A stretch of 42,897 nt of DNA from an uncultured Spirochaetota bacterium (GTDB lineage: Bacteria > Spirochaetota > Spirochaetia > JAFGXN01). Both the position numbers and the translations under genes were made by a program. The notes under the pieces were generated by a model. It searched no databases, had not been told where the DNA came from, and saw only the letters and a list, made by a program, of their open reading frames with translations. This document shows positions 17,281 to 25,741 of this stretch, piece after piece (positions within the stretch are counted from its first letter, which is position 1; the number at the start of each line of letters is the position of its first letter). Where the stretch lies: the NCBI GenBank assembly GCA_944388995.1, contig CALXKN010000015.1, forward strand, positions 1 to 42,897. Reading direction: 5' to 3'.

Positions 17281-17310
17281 GGCAAAACCCTTGCCAACAG
17301 TTTGTTTTTA
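17281..17310 (+). terminator. Weak hairpin after the response regulator gene
   Basis: GGCAA (17281-17285) and TTGCC (17291-17295) form a short stem with a five-base loop, followed by TTTGTTTTT at 17301-17309. A possible terminator of the efflux operon. The same TTGCC also begins a poor -35 candidate (TTGCCA, 17 bases, TAAATC) for glyA. Confidence 0.4.
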
Positions 17311-17337
17311 TGGTAAATCATAGACAGGAGGTGTCTT

Positions 17338-17388
17338 ATGAAATCTTTTTCTTTTATCCTCCTTTGTTATGCCCGGAAGGGCTTTTAA
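17338..17388 (+). CDS. 16-codon leader ORF upstream of glyA
   Basis: ATG 17338 to TAA 17388 encodes MKSFSFILLCYARKGF. It has a near-perfect ribosome site, AGGAGGTG (17326-17333), at ideal spacing, better than those of most genes here. CCTCCT inside the ORF (17358-17363) is complementary to this AGGAGG and also to the GGAGG ahead of glyA (17425-17431). The last codons form a GCCC-GGAA-GGGC hairpin. It is probably a regulatory leader peptide rather than a functional small protein. There is no run of Gly or Ser codons as in classical amino-acid attenuators. Confidence 0.45.
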   Translation: MKSFSFILLCYARKGF

Positions 17389-17417
17389 TAAACAAGAGGC
17401 TTCGGCCTCTTCTTTTC
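17371..17417 (+). promoter_or_regulatory. Two leader hairpins ahead of glyA
   Basis: Hairpin 1 is GCCC-GGAA-GGGC followed by TTTT (17371-17386), overlapping the end of the leader ORF. Hairpin 2 is AAGAGGC-TTCG-GCCTCTT (17394-17411) with a stable UUCG tetraloop, followed by CTTTTC. Both are terminator-like but have short T tracts. They may attenuate glyA or end transcripts arriving from upstream. Confidence 0.45.
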
Positions 17418-17434
17418 GTATTTTCGGAGGGAGT

Positions 17435-18943
17435 ATGTCGGTTCTGGATTACATCAAGGAGAAAGGCGCCGAAAACGTTTCGGAGGGAATGATCGCTTAT
17501 TGGGCTTCGCTGGAGAAGGTGGCGGAAGCGGCTCCGAATGTTGCGGCGTCGATTGTCAGGGAGCTGGAGTCGCAGCGTTCGTATCTGAAGCTGATTGCCA
17601 GCGAAAACTTTTCATCGCTGCCGACGCAGTTGGCAATGGGAAATCTTTTGACCGACAAATATTCGGAGGGAATTCCTTACCACCGCTTTTATGCCGGATG
17701 CGATAACGTTGACGATATTGAGGCCTATGCCGCCGAACAGGCGTGCCGGCTTTTCGGGGCCGAACATGCTTACGTTCAGCCTCACAGCGGAGCCGACGCC
17801 AACTTATGCGCTTATTGGGCGATTTTGAACGAAAAAATCCAGGTTCCGATGATGGAAGAGTTCGGCGAAACCAACCCTTCCAAACTCCCGCAGGCCGACT
17901 TTAACCGGATCCGGGAAAAGTGCGGCAATCAGCGTCTGCTCGGATTGGATTATTACTCGGGCGGTCATCTGACGCACGGTTACCGTTCAAACGTTTCGGC
18001 GCAGATGTTCGAATCGTATTCGTATACGGTCAGCAAAGAGACCGGTCTGCTCGATTACGATGAAATCGAACGGCAGGCGCAAGAGATCAAACCGCTGATT
18101 TTATTGGCCGGTTATTCGGCTTATCCGCGTCTTATCAATTTTAAACGGATGAAGGAGATTGCGGACAAGGTCGGCGCGGTGTTTATGGTGGATATGGCTC
18201 ATTTCGCCGGATTGGTGGCCGGAGGCGTTTTGACCGGCGAATACAATCCGGTTGCTTACGCCGATGTCGTGACAACGACGACCCACAAAACGCTGCGGGG
18301 ACCGCGCGGCGGGTTGGTTTTGTGTAAAAAAGAGTTTGCCGACTCTGTCGATAAGGGCTGTCCGCTTGTCATCGGCGGACCGCTTCCTCATGTTATGGCG
18401 GCAAAGGCGGTCGCTTTCACTGAGGCGAACCGTCCCGAATACAAAAAATACGCGGCCGACATTGTGAAAAACTGCCGGACGATGGCGCAGGCGTGCATGG
18501 ATTCGGGAATGAAGGTTGCCACCGGCGGAACGGATAACCATCTGTTTTTGATTGACGTCACCGGATTCGGTCTGAACGGCCGGCAGGCGGAGAGTGTTTT
18601 GCGCGAATGCGGCATTACCCTCAACCGCAACGCGCTGCCGTTTGACCCGAACGGTCCGTGGTACACCAGCGGACTGCGAATCGGTACGGCGGCCGTTACG
18701 ACATTGGGAATGGGAGAAGCCGAAATGAAGGAAATCGCTTCCGTTATCCGGTCCGTGCTGTCGCAGACAAAGCCGGCGGAGATTAAAACCGGAGAAAAAG
18801 CGGGAACGCTCAGTAAGTCCAAGTATGAAATTCCGGCCGAAGCGGTCAGCGCGGCCAAGGAACGGGTGCAGAGTCTTTTGCGCCGTTTTCCCGTTTATCC
18901 CGAATTGGATCTGGAAGCGTTAAAAAAACGGTTTATCGGTTGA
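17435..18943 (+). CDS. glyA: Serine hydroxymethyltransferase
   Basis: This PLP enzyme interconverts serine and glycine, charging tetrahydrofolate with a one-carbon unit. The PLP-lysine motif is VVTTTTHKTLRGPRGG, and the N-terminal LIASENF and YPYHRFYAGCDNVDDIE-like segments (here IPYHRFYAGCDNVDDIE) are conserved. At 502 residues it is longer than the usual 415-430, with an insertion of about 60 residues around MMEEFGETNPSKLPQADF and RIREKCGNQRLLGLD. As I recall, treponemal GlyA proteins share this insertion. The ATG at 17435 follows CGGAGGGAG. It probably has its own leader control and is separated from rimP by a strong terminator. Confidence 0.95.
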   Translation: MSVLDYIKEKGAENVSEGMIAYWASLEKVAEAAPNVAASIVRELESQRSYLKLIASENFSSLPTQLAMGNLLTDKYSEGIPYHRFYAGCDNVDDIEAYAAEQACRLFGAEHAYVQPHSGADANLCAYWAILNEKIQVPMMEEFGETNPSKLPQADFNRIREKCGNQRLLGLDYYSGGHLTHGYRSNVSAQMFESYSYTVSKETGLLDYDEIERQAQEIKPLILLAGYSAYPRLINFKRMKEIADKVGAVFMVDMAHFAGLVAGGVLTGEYNPVAYADVVTTTTHKTLRGPRGGLVLCKKEFADSVDKGCPLVIGGPLPHVMAAKAVAFTEANRPEYKKYAADIVKNCRTMAQACMDSGMKVATGGTDNHLFLIDVTGFGLNGRQAESVLRECGITLNRNALPFDPNGPWYTSGLRIGTAAVTTLGMGEAEMKEIASVIRSVLSQTKPAEIKTGEKAGTLSKSKYEIPAEAVSAAKERVQSLLRRFPVYPELDLEALKKRFIG

Positions 18944-18968
18944 CTGTTTTTCCGTTTTATGCTATAAA
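18940..18968 (+). promoter_or_regulatory. Predicted promoter of rimP-nusA-infB operon
   Basis: TTGACT (18940-18945) and TATAAA (18963-18968) are separated by exactly 17 bases. The -35 box overlaps the glyA stop codon. Transcription should start near 18975, about ten bases before a terminator hairpin, so the hairpin would lie inside the operon leader. Confidence 0.65.
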
Positions 18969-18984
18969 ATTATCGGAATCTTTG

Positions 18985-19016
18985 AAAAAAGAAGTCGTTT
19001 TTCGACTTCTTTTTTT
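18985..19016 (+). terminator. Strong intrinsic terminator between glyA and rimP
   Basis: The 13-bp stem AAAAAAGAAGTCG (18985-18997) and CGACTTCTTTTTT, with loop TTTTT, is followed directly by a T7 tract (19010-19016). It ends glyA transcripts. It also sits in the leader of the rimP operon, whose best promoter is just upstream. Confidence 0.9.
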
Positions 19017-19032
19017 GTATCGGGGGATTGGT

Positions 19033-19476
19033 TTGGAGAAAAACGCGGTTGACGGCGGATTGGAACCGGTTGTGAGACCCGTTTGCGAAGCGCTCGGACT
19101 GATGTTGGTGGAAGCGTCGTCGCGGAAAAACGGCAGGGTGACGGATTTTTCGCTCGTTATTCACAAAAAAGGCGGTGTGTCGACCGAAGACTGCGCCCGG
19201 CTGCATCATGCGCTTTTTCTGAAACTCCGGACCCTTTTTCAAAAAGAAATCGGCTTGGAAATTTCTTCCCCCGGTTTGGATCGGACGCTGAAAAGCGAAG
19301 AAGAGTTCCGGATTTTTGCCGGTTCTCCGCTGCTCTGGCTTGAAAAAGGGGCGGCGGATTACCGCAACGGAGTTATTGAAAGCGCCGGTGAAAGAATTGT
19401 TACGCTAAGAACGGATTCCGGAGAAGTGGAAACGGTTTCCGTTGACAATATTTTAAAAGCGAAATTGAACGGATAG
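19033..19476 (+). CDS. rimP: Ribosome maturation factor RimP
   Basis: This 147-residue protein is close to family length (about 150). The pattern PVCEALGLMLVEASSRKNGRV, then LVIHKKGGVSTEDCARLHHAL and LEISSPGLDRTL, is diagnostic of RimP, which assists maturation of the 30S subunit. The start is taken as TTG 19033, six bases after GGGGG; the longer reading from 18940 would cross the promoter and terminator. It is the first gene of the translation operon, nine bases before nusA. Confidence 0.93.
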   Translation: MEKNAVDGGLEPVVRPVCEALGLMLVEASSRKNGRVTDFSLVIHKKGGVSTEDCARLHHALFLKLRTLFQKEIGLEISSPGLDRTLKSEEEFRIFAGSPLLWLEKGAADYRNGVIESAGERIVTLRTDSGEVETVSVDNILKAKLNG

Positions 19477-19485
19477 GAGAGAAGG

Positions 19486-20949
19486 ATGGCTCAGAAATTT
19501 GGAGAGATGATCCGCGATTTGGCAAAGGAGATGGGCATTTCGGAGGATTTGATTAAAAAGGTAACCGAAGAGATTTTATTGACGGCATATAAGAAAAATT
19601 ACGGCACTGTCGATAATGCTGAAGTCCGATTCAATGAAGAGGAGGACGGGTTGGTTCCGACATTGTACTCTCTGAAAAGCGTGGTTGACGACGTTTACGA
19701 AGAGGTTCGTGAAATCGAATTATCTGAAGCGAAGGAATTGGATCCCGGAAGCGAAGTCGGTGATACGTTGTATATCGAGGTGGATCCTCTCCGCGATTTT
19801 GATTATTCCGCCGTTCAGGCAGCTTCTCAAAAAGCAAGGCAGTTGCTCCGCGATATTCAGAAGGATTCCCTTTATTCAGAGTTTAAGCAAAAGGAAGGGC
19901 AGCTGATATTCGGGTACATTCAGAGAGAGAAGGACGGGAATATTTTTGTCGATTTGGGACGGACGGAAGGTTTCCTTCCGAAGAAGTATCAGTCTCCGAG
20001 GGAGACCTATAAGCTGAATGAGCGGCTGAAGTGTTATGTTCATGAAGTTTCCAAGAACGGTCCCCACGTTTCGATTACGCTTTCCCGCACCCATTCGGAA
20101 TTTGTCCGGCGGCTGTTTGAGAATGAAGTTCCCGAGTTGGCGGACGGCAGCATTGAAATCAAAAATATTGTCCGCGACGCCGGTTTCAGAACCAAAATGG
20201 CTGTTTATTCGCGTAGAAGCGACATCGAACCGGTCGGAGCCTGCGTCGGTGTGAAAGGAACAAGAATTCAGAGCGTTATTGCCGAATTGGAGGGAGAACG
20301 CATTGATGTTGTCCGTTATGATCACGATCCGAAAAAGTATATTGCCAATGCGCTGACTCCGGCAACGACCGAAGCGGTCTATATTTTGGATGAAGCGGCC
20401 AAAACGGCGTTGGCCGTGGTGAAAGAATCACAACTTTCCCTGGCTATCGGCAAACAGGGGCAGAACGTCCGTTTGGCCAACCGGTTGGTTGATTGGAATA
20501 TCGATGTGAAAACGGAAGAGCAGTTCGCTGAGATGGAACACTCTCCGGAACTGCGCAAAGTGGTGGAGAGTCTGTTTAATCAGGCTGACGAAGTTCTGAC
20601 CGTCAGAGAGCTTTCCGATATTCCGTCCAGGATTACCGATATTTTGGTTGACTGCGGGATTGAAAAAATCGAAGATCTGATCAATTTGACGAAAGAAGAA
20701 AGGACTCGGATCTCAGGACTGACGGCAGCCGATTGGGCATTGATTGACAAGATTCTGATGGAATCCGTCGATATTGTGGAAGACGAAGCTGCGCCCGTTG
20801 AGGAAAGTGGAACCTTTGAAGAAGGAGAAGCGGAGGAAGAAGTTTACGAATGTCCTAATTGCGGGTACGAAATTACGGCCGATATGACAGAGTGTCCGAA
20901 TTGCGGCGTCGGTCTGAGTTTTGAATATGAAGAAGAGGAAGACGAATAA
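19486..20949 (+). CDS. nusA: Transcription termination/antitermination factor NusA with C-terminal zinc ribbon
   Basis: This 487-residue RNA-polymerase-associated factor controls pausing, termination and antitermination. The domains in order are the NusA N-terminal domain (residues 1-125), S1 (about 130-200, YIQREKDGNIFVDLGRTEGFLP), two KH domains (GACVGVKGTRIQ and LAIGKQGQNVRLA), and one helix-hairpin-helix-like region (about 365-420). The last 35 residues add CPNCGYEITADMTECPNCG, a four-cysteine zinc ribbon, and an acidic tail. That ribbon is not part of the standard E. coli or Bacillus protein. ATG 19486 follows GGAGAGAAGG. Confidence 0.95.
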   Translation: MAQKFGEMIRDLAKEMGISEDLIKKVTEEILLTAYKKNYGTVDNAEVRFNEEEDGLVPTLYSLKSVVDDVYEEVREIELSEAKELDPGSEVGDTLYIEVDPLRDFDYSAVQAASQKARQLLRDIQKDSLYSEFKQKEGQLIFGYIQREKDGNIFVDLGRTEGFLPKKYQSPRETYKLNERLKCYVHEVSKNGPHVSITLSRTHSEFVRRLFENEVPELADGSIEIKNIVRDAGFRTKMAVYSRRSDIEPVGACVGVKGTRIQSVIAELEGERIDVVRYDHDPKKYIANALTPATTEAVYILDEAAKTALAVVKESQLSLAIGKQGQNVRLANRLVDWNIDVKTEEQFAEMEHSPELRKVVESLFNQADEVLTVRELSDIPSRITDILVDCGIEKIEDLINLTKEERTRISGLTAADWALIDKILMESVDIVEDEAAPVEESGTFEEGEAEEEVYECPNCGYEITADMTECPNCGVGLSFEYEEEEDE

Positions 20950-20966
20950 GATAAATCGAGAAGAAT

Positions 20967-23513
20967 ATGGAAGAAGAGAAGAAGAAAAAAATTTTACTTG
21001 TCAAAAACAATCCCGTTGAAGAGAAAAAGCCGGATAGCGGAGGGGAAAAGGCGGTAATCGAAAAAACGGTTTCTGTTCCCAAGAAGAAGATGGTTGTTAA
21101 AATCGCTTCCCATAAAAAACCTCTTGTCCGTTCCGGAGTCTCGGAAGAGTCCGCAAAGACAACGGAAACGCCTCCTTCCGGCTCGGAAAAGACGGCGATT
21201 TCCGTTTCAGATAAATCCGATGCGCCGGTTCCGGCTGTTGAAAAAGAGCAGCGGGAAACACCGGCGCCTGTTAAGCCGGTAAAATCGGCAATGGAAGAGG
21301 GACGGACTTTCCGCCCGAAAACCAACCCCGATTACTTCGGTTTCGGGCCGAACCGCAACTTTGACCGTAATCCGCAGGATGCGCGAAGCGGTTTCAGCCG
21401 CGGCGGCCGCACCGATTTCCGTTCCGGCGAGGGACGGCAGGGCGGTTTTCCCCGACAGGGAGGAAGCGGCCGCCCCGCTTCGCCGAACGGCGGCCGTTTT
21501 CCCGATCGGCCGGGCGCGCCCCGTCCCGGAGCCGGCAGCCGCCCCGCCGGAGCCGGCAGACCGTTCGGAGGCGGTTACGGAGCGCCGCGGCCGGGTGCGC
21601 CCGCATCTTCCTTGCCTCAGAAAAAGGTCAAGAAATTTTACGCCAAAGGCAGGAAGGAAGAAGAGCGCCGCGAACAGGAAGAAATTCTTTTCAGCCTGAA
21701 GAAAAAGGAGAATGTCAAAACCAATTCCGTTCCGAAAGAGATCAACATTTTGGATGTGATTACGGTTTCCGATTTGGCGAAAAAAATGAATTTGAAGGCC
21801 TCGGATTTGATAGCCAAACTGATGGCAATGGGAATGATGTGCACCATCAACGATCAGCTTGACGCGGATACGGCTTCCATTTTGGCGGACGAATTCGGCT
21901 GCAAGGTCAATGTTGTCTCGCTTTACGACGAGACCGTTATCGAATCGCAGGTCATTGACGAGGAAGACCTTGAACTGCGTCCGCCGATTGTCACCGTGAT
22001 GGGACACGTCGACCACGGAAAAACCAGACTGCTGGATGTCATCCGCGAGTCGAATAAAATCGATACGGAAGCGGGCGGCATTACGCAGCACATCGGCGCC
22101 TATAAAGTGACAGTTCCGACCGGTCAGGAAATTGTTTTCCTCGACACTCCGGGTCACGAGGCGTTTACCCTGATGCGGGCGCGCGGCGCGCAGATTACCG
22201 ATATCGTTGTCTTGGTTGTCGCCGCCAACGACGGTGTGATGCCTCAGACCGTCGAAGCCGTCAATCATGCGAAGGCGGCCGACGTTCCGATCATTGTCGC
22301 GGTGAACAAAACCGATTTGGCCGACGCCAATCCCGACCGCGTGAAGCAGCAGCTCTCAGAACTCGGATTGGTTCCCGAAGAGTGGGGCGGCGATACGATT
22401 TTCTGCGAAATTTCGGCTTTAAAAAAGACAGGAATCGACAATCTGCTCGAAAACATTCTTCTGCTGGCGGAAGTGCTGGATCTGAAGGCGAGCCGCCGCT
22501 GCCGCGCTGAGGGCACCGTCCTGGAAACGCGCGTTGACAACGGCCGCGGAATCATTTCAACCGTCATCATCCGGCAGGGAATCCTGAAAAACGGGGATCC
22601 GTTTGTGGCCGGCGTTTATTCCGGCAAGGTCCGGGCCATGTTTAATGATCTCGGACAGAAAATCAAGGAGGCGCCGCCGTCGACGCCTGTCGAGATCATC
22701 GGCTTTGACGGAATTCCGGACGCCGGAGTCCCGTTTACGGTTACCGAATCGGAAAAAGAGGCGAAGAATATCGCCCAGAAACGGCAGGAGCTGGAAAAGG
22801 CGGTTGAGTCGAAGAATCTGAAAAAAATCACTCTTGACAATCTTTACAATACTTACAAGGAAGGCTCCCTCCCCGAACTGAAGGTGATTATCAAGGGGGA
22901 CGTTCAGGGTTCTGTCGAAGCGATTAGGGCCGCACTGGAGAAGCTGAGCAATGACGAAATCCGACTTCATGTAATTCATACCGGCGTCGGCGCGATTGTC
23001 GAAAACGACGTCAACCTGGCGACCGCCTCCAATGCCGTTATCATCGGGTTTCATGTGCGACCGATTCCGAAGGCGGCCGCTTTGGCGGAAGAAAAGAAGG
23101 TTGAAATCCGCAAATACAGCATCATTTATGACGTTGTGGAAGATATTGAAATGGCGTTGGAAGGGATGCTGAGTCCCGAATACGAAGAGCGGGCGTTGGG
23201 AACGCTGGAGGTTCGGGAAACCTTCCGCGTGCCGAAGGTGGGAATTATTGCCGGCTGTCACGTAACGTCCGGCGTTGTCAGGCGCAGCGGCCGCGTCAGG
23301 CTTTTCCGTGATAACGTCGAAATTTACTCCGGAAAAATCGCCTCTCTGAAGCATTTTAAAGACGACGTTAAAGAAATGAAGGAAGGTTTTGATTGCGGTC
23401 TCGGTATTGAGAACTGTCAGGATATTCAGGTCGGCGACATCATCGAGGCGTTTGAAACCGTCGAAGTCAAACGCCGGCTGAAACCCTCTTCCGAAAAAGG
23501 AAAGAACGCATGA
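20967..23513 (+). CDS. infB: Translation initiation factor IF-2
   Basis: This 848-residue GTPase places initiator tRNA on the 30S subunit. A Lys/Glu-rich N-terminus (residues 1-110) leads into a low-complexity Gly/Arg/Pro region (about 115-215) and an IF2_N-like segment ([20 protein letters not shown]). The G domain has [16 protein letters not shown] and NKTD, followed by the domain II and C-terminal initiator-tRNA-binding regions. It is in the standard position after nusA, and its stop overlaps rbfA (ATGA). Confidence 0.97.
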   Translation: MEEEKKKKILLVKNNPVEEKKPDSGGEKAVIEKTVSVPKKKMVVKIASHKKPLVRSGVSEESAKTTETPPSGSEKTAISVSDKSDAPVPAVEKEQRETPAPVKPVKSAMEEGRTFRPKTNPDYFGFGPNRNFDRNPQDARSGFSRGGRTDFRSGEGRQGGFPRQGGSGRPASPNGGRFPDRPGAPRPGAGSRPAGAGRPFGGGYGAPRPGAPASSLPQKKVKKFYAKGRKEEERREQEEILFSLKKKENVKTNSVPKEINILDVITVSDLAKKMNLKASDLIAKLMAMGMMCTINDQLDADTASILADEFGCKVNVVSLYDETVIESQVIDEEDLELRPPIVTVMGHVDHGKTRLLDVIRESNKIDTEAGGITQHIGAYKVTVPTGQEIVFLDTPGHEAFTLMRARGAQITDIVVLVVAANDGVMPQTVEAVNHAKAADVPIIVAVNKTDLADANPDRVKQQLSELGLVPEEWGGDTIFCEISALKKTGIDNLLENILLLAEVLDLKASRRCRAEGTVLETRVDNGRGIISTVIIRQGILKNGDPFVAGVYSGKVRAMFNDLGQKIKEAPPSTPVEIIGFDGIPDAGVPFTVTESEKEAKNIAQKRQELEKAVESKNLKKITLDNLYNTYKEGSLPELKVIIKGDVQGSVEAIRAALEKLSNDEIRLHVIHTGVGAIVENDVNLATASNAVIIGFHVRPIPKAAALAEEKKVEIRKYSIIYDVVEDIEMALEGMLSPEYEERALGTLEVRETFRVPKVGIIAGCHVTSGVVRRSGRVRLFRDNVEIYSGKIASLKHFKDDVKEMKEGFDCGLGIENCQDIQVGDIIEAFETVEVKRRLKPSSEKGKNA

Positions 23514-23878
23514 GTTCGCGGCGGCCCGAACGGGTGGAATCGCTGATCGGTGAAATTGTCGGATCTCTTTTGGTCTCCGGAAAGCTGAAAGATCACCGGA
23601 TTTCTCCGTTTGCGACCGTCACCTGCGTGCGGGTTTCCTCCGACTTTGCGTATGCGAAGATCGGTATCAGCTGTTTTGACGGCGCGGCCAAGGCAAAAAA
23701 AAGCGTTGCCGGTCTGAATTCCGCAAAAGGCATTATTCAGAGAGAGTTGGCTCAGAAGATGCGGCTGAGGAATACTCCGGTTCTGACTTTTTTCGCCGAT
23801 CCGTCGCTGGAAGAGGGTTACCTCATTAATAAAAAAATCGAGGAACTGTTGATTGAACCGCCTGTTTCTGATAAATAA
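23510..23878 (+). CDS. rbfA: Ribosome-binding factor A
   Basis: The protein has 122 residues and a KH-like fold. It begins SRRPERVESLIGEIVGSLL and contains TCVRVSSDFAYAKIGISCF and LRNTPVLTFFADPSLEEG, matching RbfA, a 30S maturation and cold-adaptation factor. It overlaps the infB stop by four bases and truB by 26 bases. It ends without the longer C-terminal tail seen in some species. Confidence 0.93.
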   Translation: MSSRRPERVESLIGEIVGSLLVSGKLKDHRISPFATVTCVRVSSDFAYAKIGISCFDGAAKAKKSVAGLNSAKGIIQRELAQKMRLRNTPVLTFFADPSLEEGYLINKKIEELLIEPPVSDK

Positions 23879-24734
23879 AAAGAGTGGGGTGACTTCCTTC
23901 AAAGAAGTTTCCCGTGTTCGTAGAAAACTGAATATCAAAAAAGCCGGGCACGCCGGAACGCTGGATCAGTTTGCTTCCGGACTGCTTTTGATTTTGACAG
24001 GTCGTTATACGAGGCTTGTTGAATATTTTACGGGTTTTGATAAAGTCTACCGGGCGACATTTGAGTTCGGTAAGGAGACCGATACATTTGATCCGGAGGG
24101 AGCCGTGACGGCAGAGTCGGCGGTTCCGCTGCTTTCAGACATCGAATCGGTTCTTCCCGCTTTTTCAGGTAAAATTTTTCAGCAGCCGCCTCTCTATTCC
24201 GCCGTTCACGTCAACGGAGAACGGGCGTATCGGCTGGCCATGAAAGGAGAGAGGGTCGAAATTCCCGCGCGCGAAATCGAGATTTTTGACTGGAAGGTTC
24301 TCGGTTATTCCCCTCCGTATCTGGAGTCGGAAATCCGCTGTTCTAAGGGAACCTATATCCGTTCTTTGGCCAGGGATTTGGGGCGCGCGTGCGGTTCCCG
24401 GGCCTATGTGAAGGCGTTGGAACGGACGGCGGTCGGCGGCTTTTCGCTCGCCCAAGCCGTCCCGGTTGACGATCTGAAAGAGGACGGCAGCGACGGACTC
24501 CGCGGCGAAGCGCTTTTTTCGCTGCTGCCGGATTTGCCGGTATGCCGCCTGAAAAGCGGTGCGGCCGCCGGTTTTTTCAGCGGAAAGCCGTTTGCGGCGG
24601 ACGGATTTGAAACGCCGCCGCCGTCCGGGATTTTTGCCGTGTTTTGCGGCAGCCGTTTTGCCGGCATGATGGAGAAGGAAAAAACGGGGCGGCTGCGTTA
24701 CCGTTTTGTGCTGACGGAAGATGAAGATCGTTGA
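23853..24734 (+). CDS. truB: tRNA pseudouridine-55 synthase
   Basis: The 293-residue enzyme makes pseudouridine 55 in the T-loop of tRNAs. It has the catalytic-Asp motif GTLDQFASGLL, preceded by KKSGVTSF and KKAGHAGT, plus the PPLYSAVHVNGERAY and CSKGTYIRSLARDLG motifs. The start is TTG 23853, eight bases after AGGA, since no ATG is available upstream of the conserved N-terminus. It overlaps rbfA (26 bp) and ribF (14 bp). Confidence 0.95.
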   Translation: MNRLFLINKKSGVTSFKEVSRVRRKLNIKKAGHAGTLDQFASGLLLILTGRYTRLVEYFTGFDKVYRATFEFGKETDTFDPEGAVTAESAVPLLSDIESVLPAFSGKIFQQPPLYSAVHVNGERAYRLAMKGERVEIPAREIEIFDWKVLGYSPPYLESEIRCSKGTYIRSLARDLGRACGSRAYVKALERTAVGGFSLAQAVPVDDLKEDGSDGLRGEALFSLLPDLPVCRLKSGAAAGFFSGKPFAADGFETPPPSGIFAVFCGSRFAGMMEKEKTGRLRYRFVLTEDEDR

Positions 24735-25452
24735 ATGGAAAAAAATCAGACCCGCCGATCCGATTCCCGCAACGGTGAGCGTCGGCGTCTTTGACGCGTT
24801 TCACTGCGGACATCAAACGCTGGCTGCCGCCGCCTTTGCCGAATCTTCGGCGGCCGTCCGCGCGGCGGTAACGTTCCGCAGACTGCCGGAGAGCAAAGGC
24901 AGGCCGGTGTATCCGTTTTCCATGCGGTTGGAAGATTTGCGGGCGTGCGGTTTTGACGAAGCGGTGGTGATCGATTTTGACAGAGCGTTTGCGGCTCTGC
25001 CGGCCGACGCGTTTTTTGCCCGTCTGGAACAACGCTACCGTTTGCTGCGGCTGACGGTCGGCAGCGATTTCCGTTGCGGACGGAACCGCCGCTCATCGGC
25101 GGCCGATCTGGAACGGCTGCTGCCTCAGACGGAAATCCGGTCGGTGATGCTGAACGACGGCGGACGGAAAGTCTCGGCCTCCGATATCAAACGGTATCTG
25201 AGGGAAGGCCGCCCCGAGGCGGCTAACGCCGTTTTGGTCCGGCCTTACCGGCTGCCGCTCAGGTGGTGCGGGCGCCGGTTTGCCGTCAGACGGCGGTCGG
25301 GACTGACTGTTCTGGCTGACGGACGATATGAAGCCGAAATCGGCGGAGAAAAACAAACGGTGCGGGTCAAAGGCGCCTTCGTCCGTTTTGAAAGGGAAAT
25401 ATTGGTAAAAAAACCAATGGAAATAGTCATTTTGTCGAAGGAAAAGGAGTAA
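24721..25452 (+). CDS. ribF: RibF-like FAD synthetase, short form without a recognisable riboflavin-kinase domain
   Basis: The nucleotidyltransferase motif appears as GVFDAFHCGHQTL, which matches the FMN adenylyltransferase half of bifunctional RibF, with VGSDFRCGRNRR and ASDIKRYLREGRPEAANAVL further on. The protein has 243 residues against about 310 for the bifunctional enzyme. After RPYRL the usual riboflavin-kinase signature (GxPTAN) is absent; a short beta-rich segment with GRYEAEIGG remains. It probably adenylates FMN but does not phosphorylate riboflavin, so a separate kinase or FMN uptake would be needed. The position between truB and rpsO is the classical ribF position. Confidence 0.82.
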   Translation: MKIVEWKKIRPADPIPATVSVGVFDAFHCGHQTLAAAAFAESSAAVRAAVTFRRLPESKGRPVYPFSMRLEDLRACGFDEAVVIDFDRAFAALPADAFFARLEQRYRLLRLTVGSDFRCGRNRRSSAADLERLLPQTEIRSVMLNDGGRKVSASDIKRYLREGRPEAANAVLVRPYRLPLRWCGRRFAVRRRSGLTVLADGRYEAEIGGEKQTVRVKGAFVRFEREILVKKPMEIVILSKEKE

Positions 25453-25455
25453 AAC

Positions 25456-25725
25456 ATGGCATTGACAAAAGAACAGAAACAGGACATTATCGCAAAATTC
25501 GGCGGTGATTCGAAGAACACCGGCTCTACGGAAGTTCAGATTGCGCTGATGACGGAACGGATCAGGGATTTGACCGAGCATTTCAAAGTCAATCCCAAAG
25601 ACCACAATTCGCGCCGCGGATTGCTGCAGTTGGTCGGTAAGCGCCGCCGCCTGCTGCGCTATTACAAACGGGTCAACTTGAACGGTTACCGCGATTTGAT
25701 TGCGAAACTCGAATTAAGAAAATAA
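25456..25725 (+). CDS. rpsO: 30S ribosomal protein S15
   Basis: This 89-residue protein is exactly family length. [20 protein letters not shown], then [21 protein letters not shown], identifies S15, which binds 16S rRNA helices 20-22 and nucleates the platform. AAGGAG precedes the ATG. It is followed by pnp 16 bases later, the common rpsO-pnp pair. Confidence 0.98.
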   Translation: MALTKEQKQDIIAKFGGDSKNTGSTEVQIALMTERIRDLTEHFKVNPKDHNSRRGLLQLVGKRRRLLRYYKRVNLNGYRDLIAKLELRK

Positions 25726-25741
25726 TTGAAGAAGGTATTTT

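Noticed and set aside
18940-19032. Longer RimP start at 18940
   Set aside because: It would translate through the promoter and the terminator hairpin, and the extra residues do not resemble RimP.
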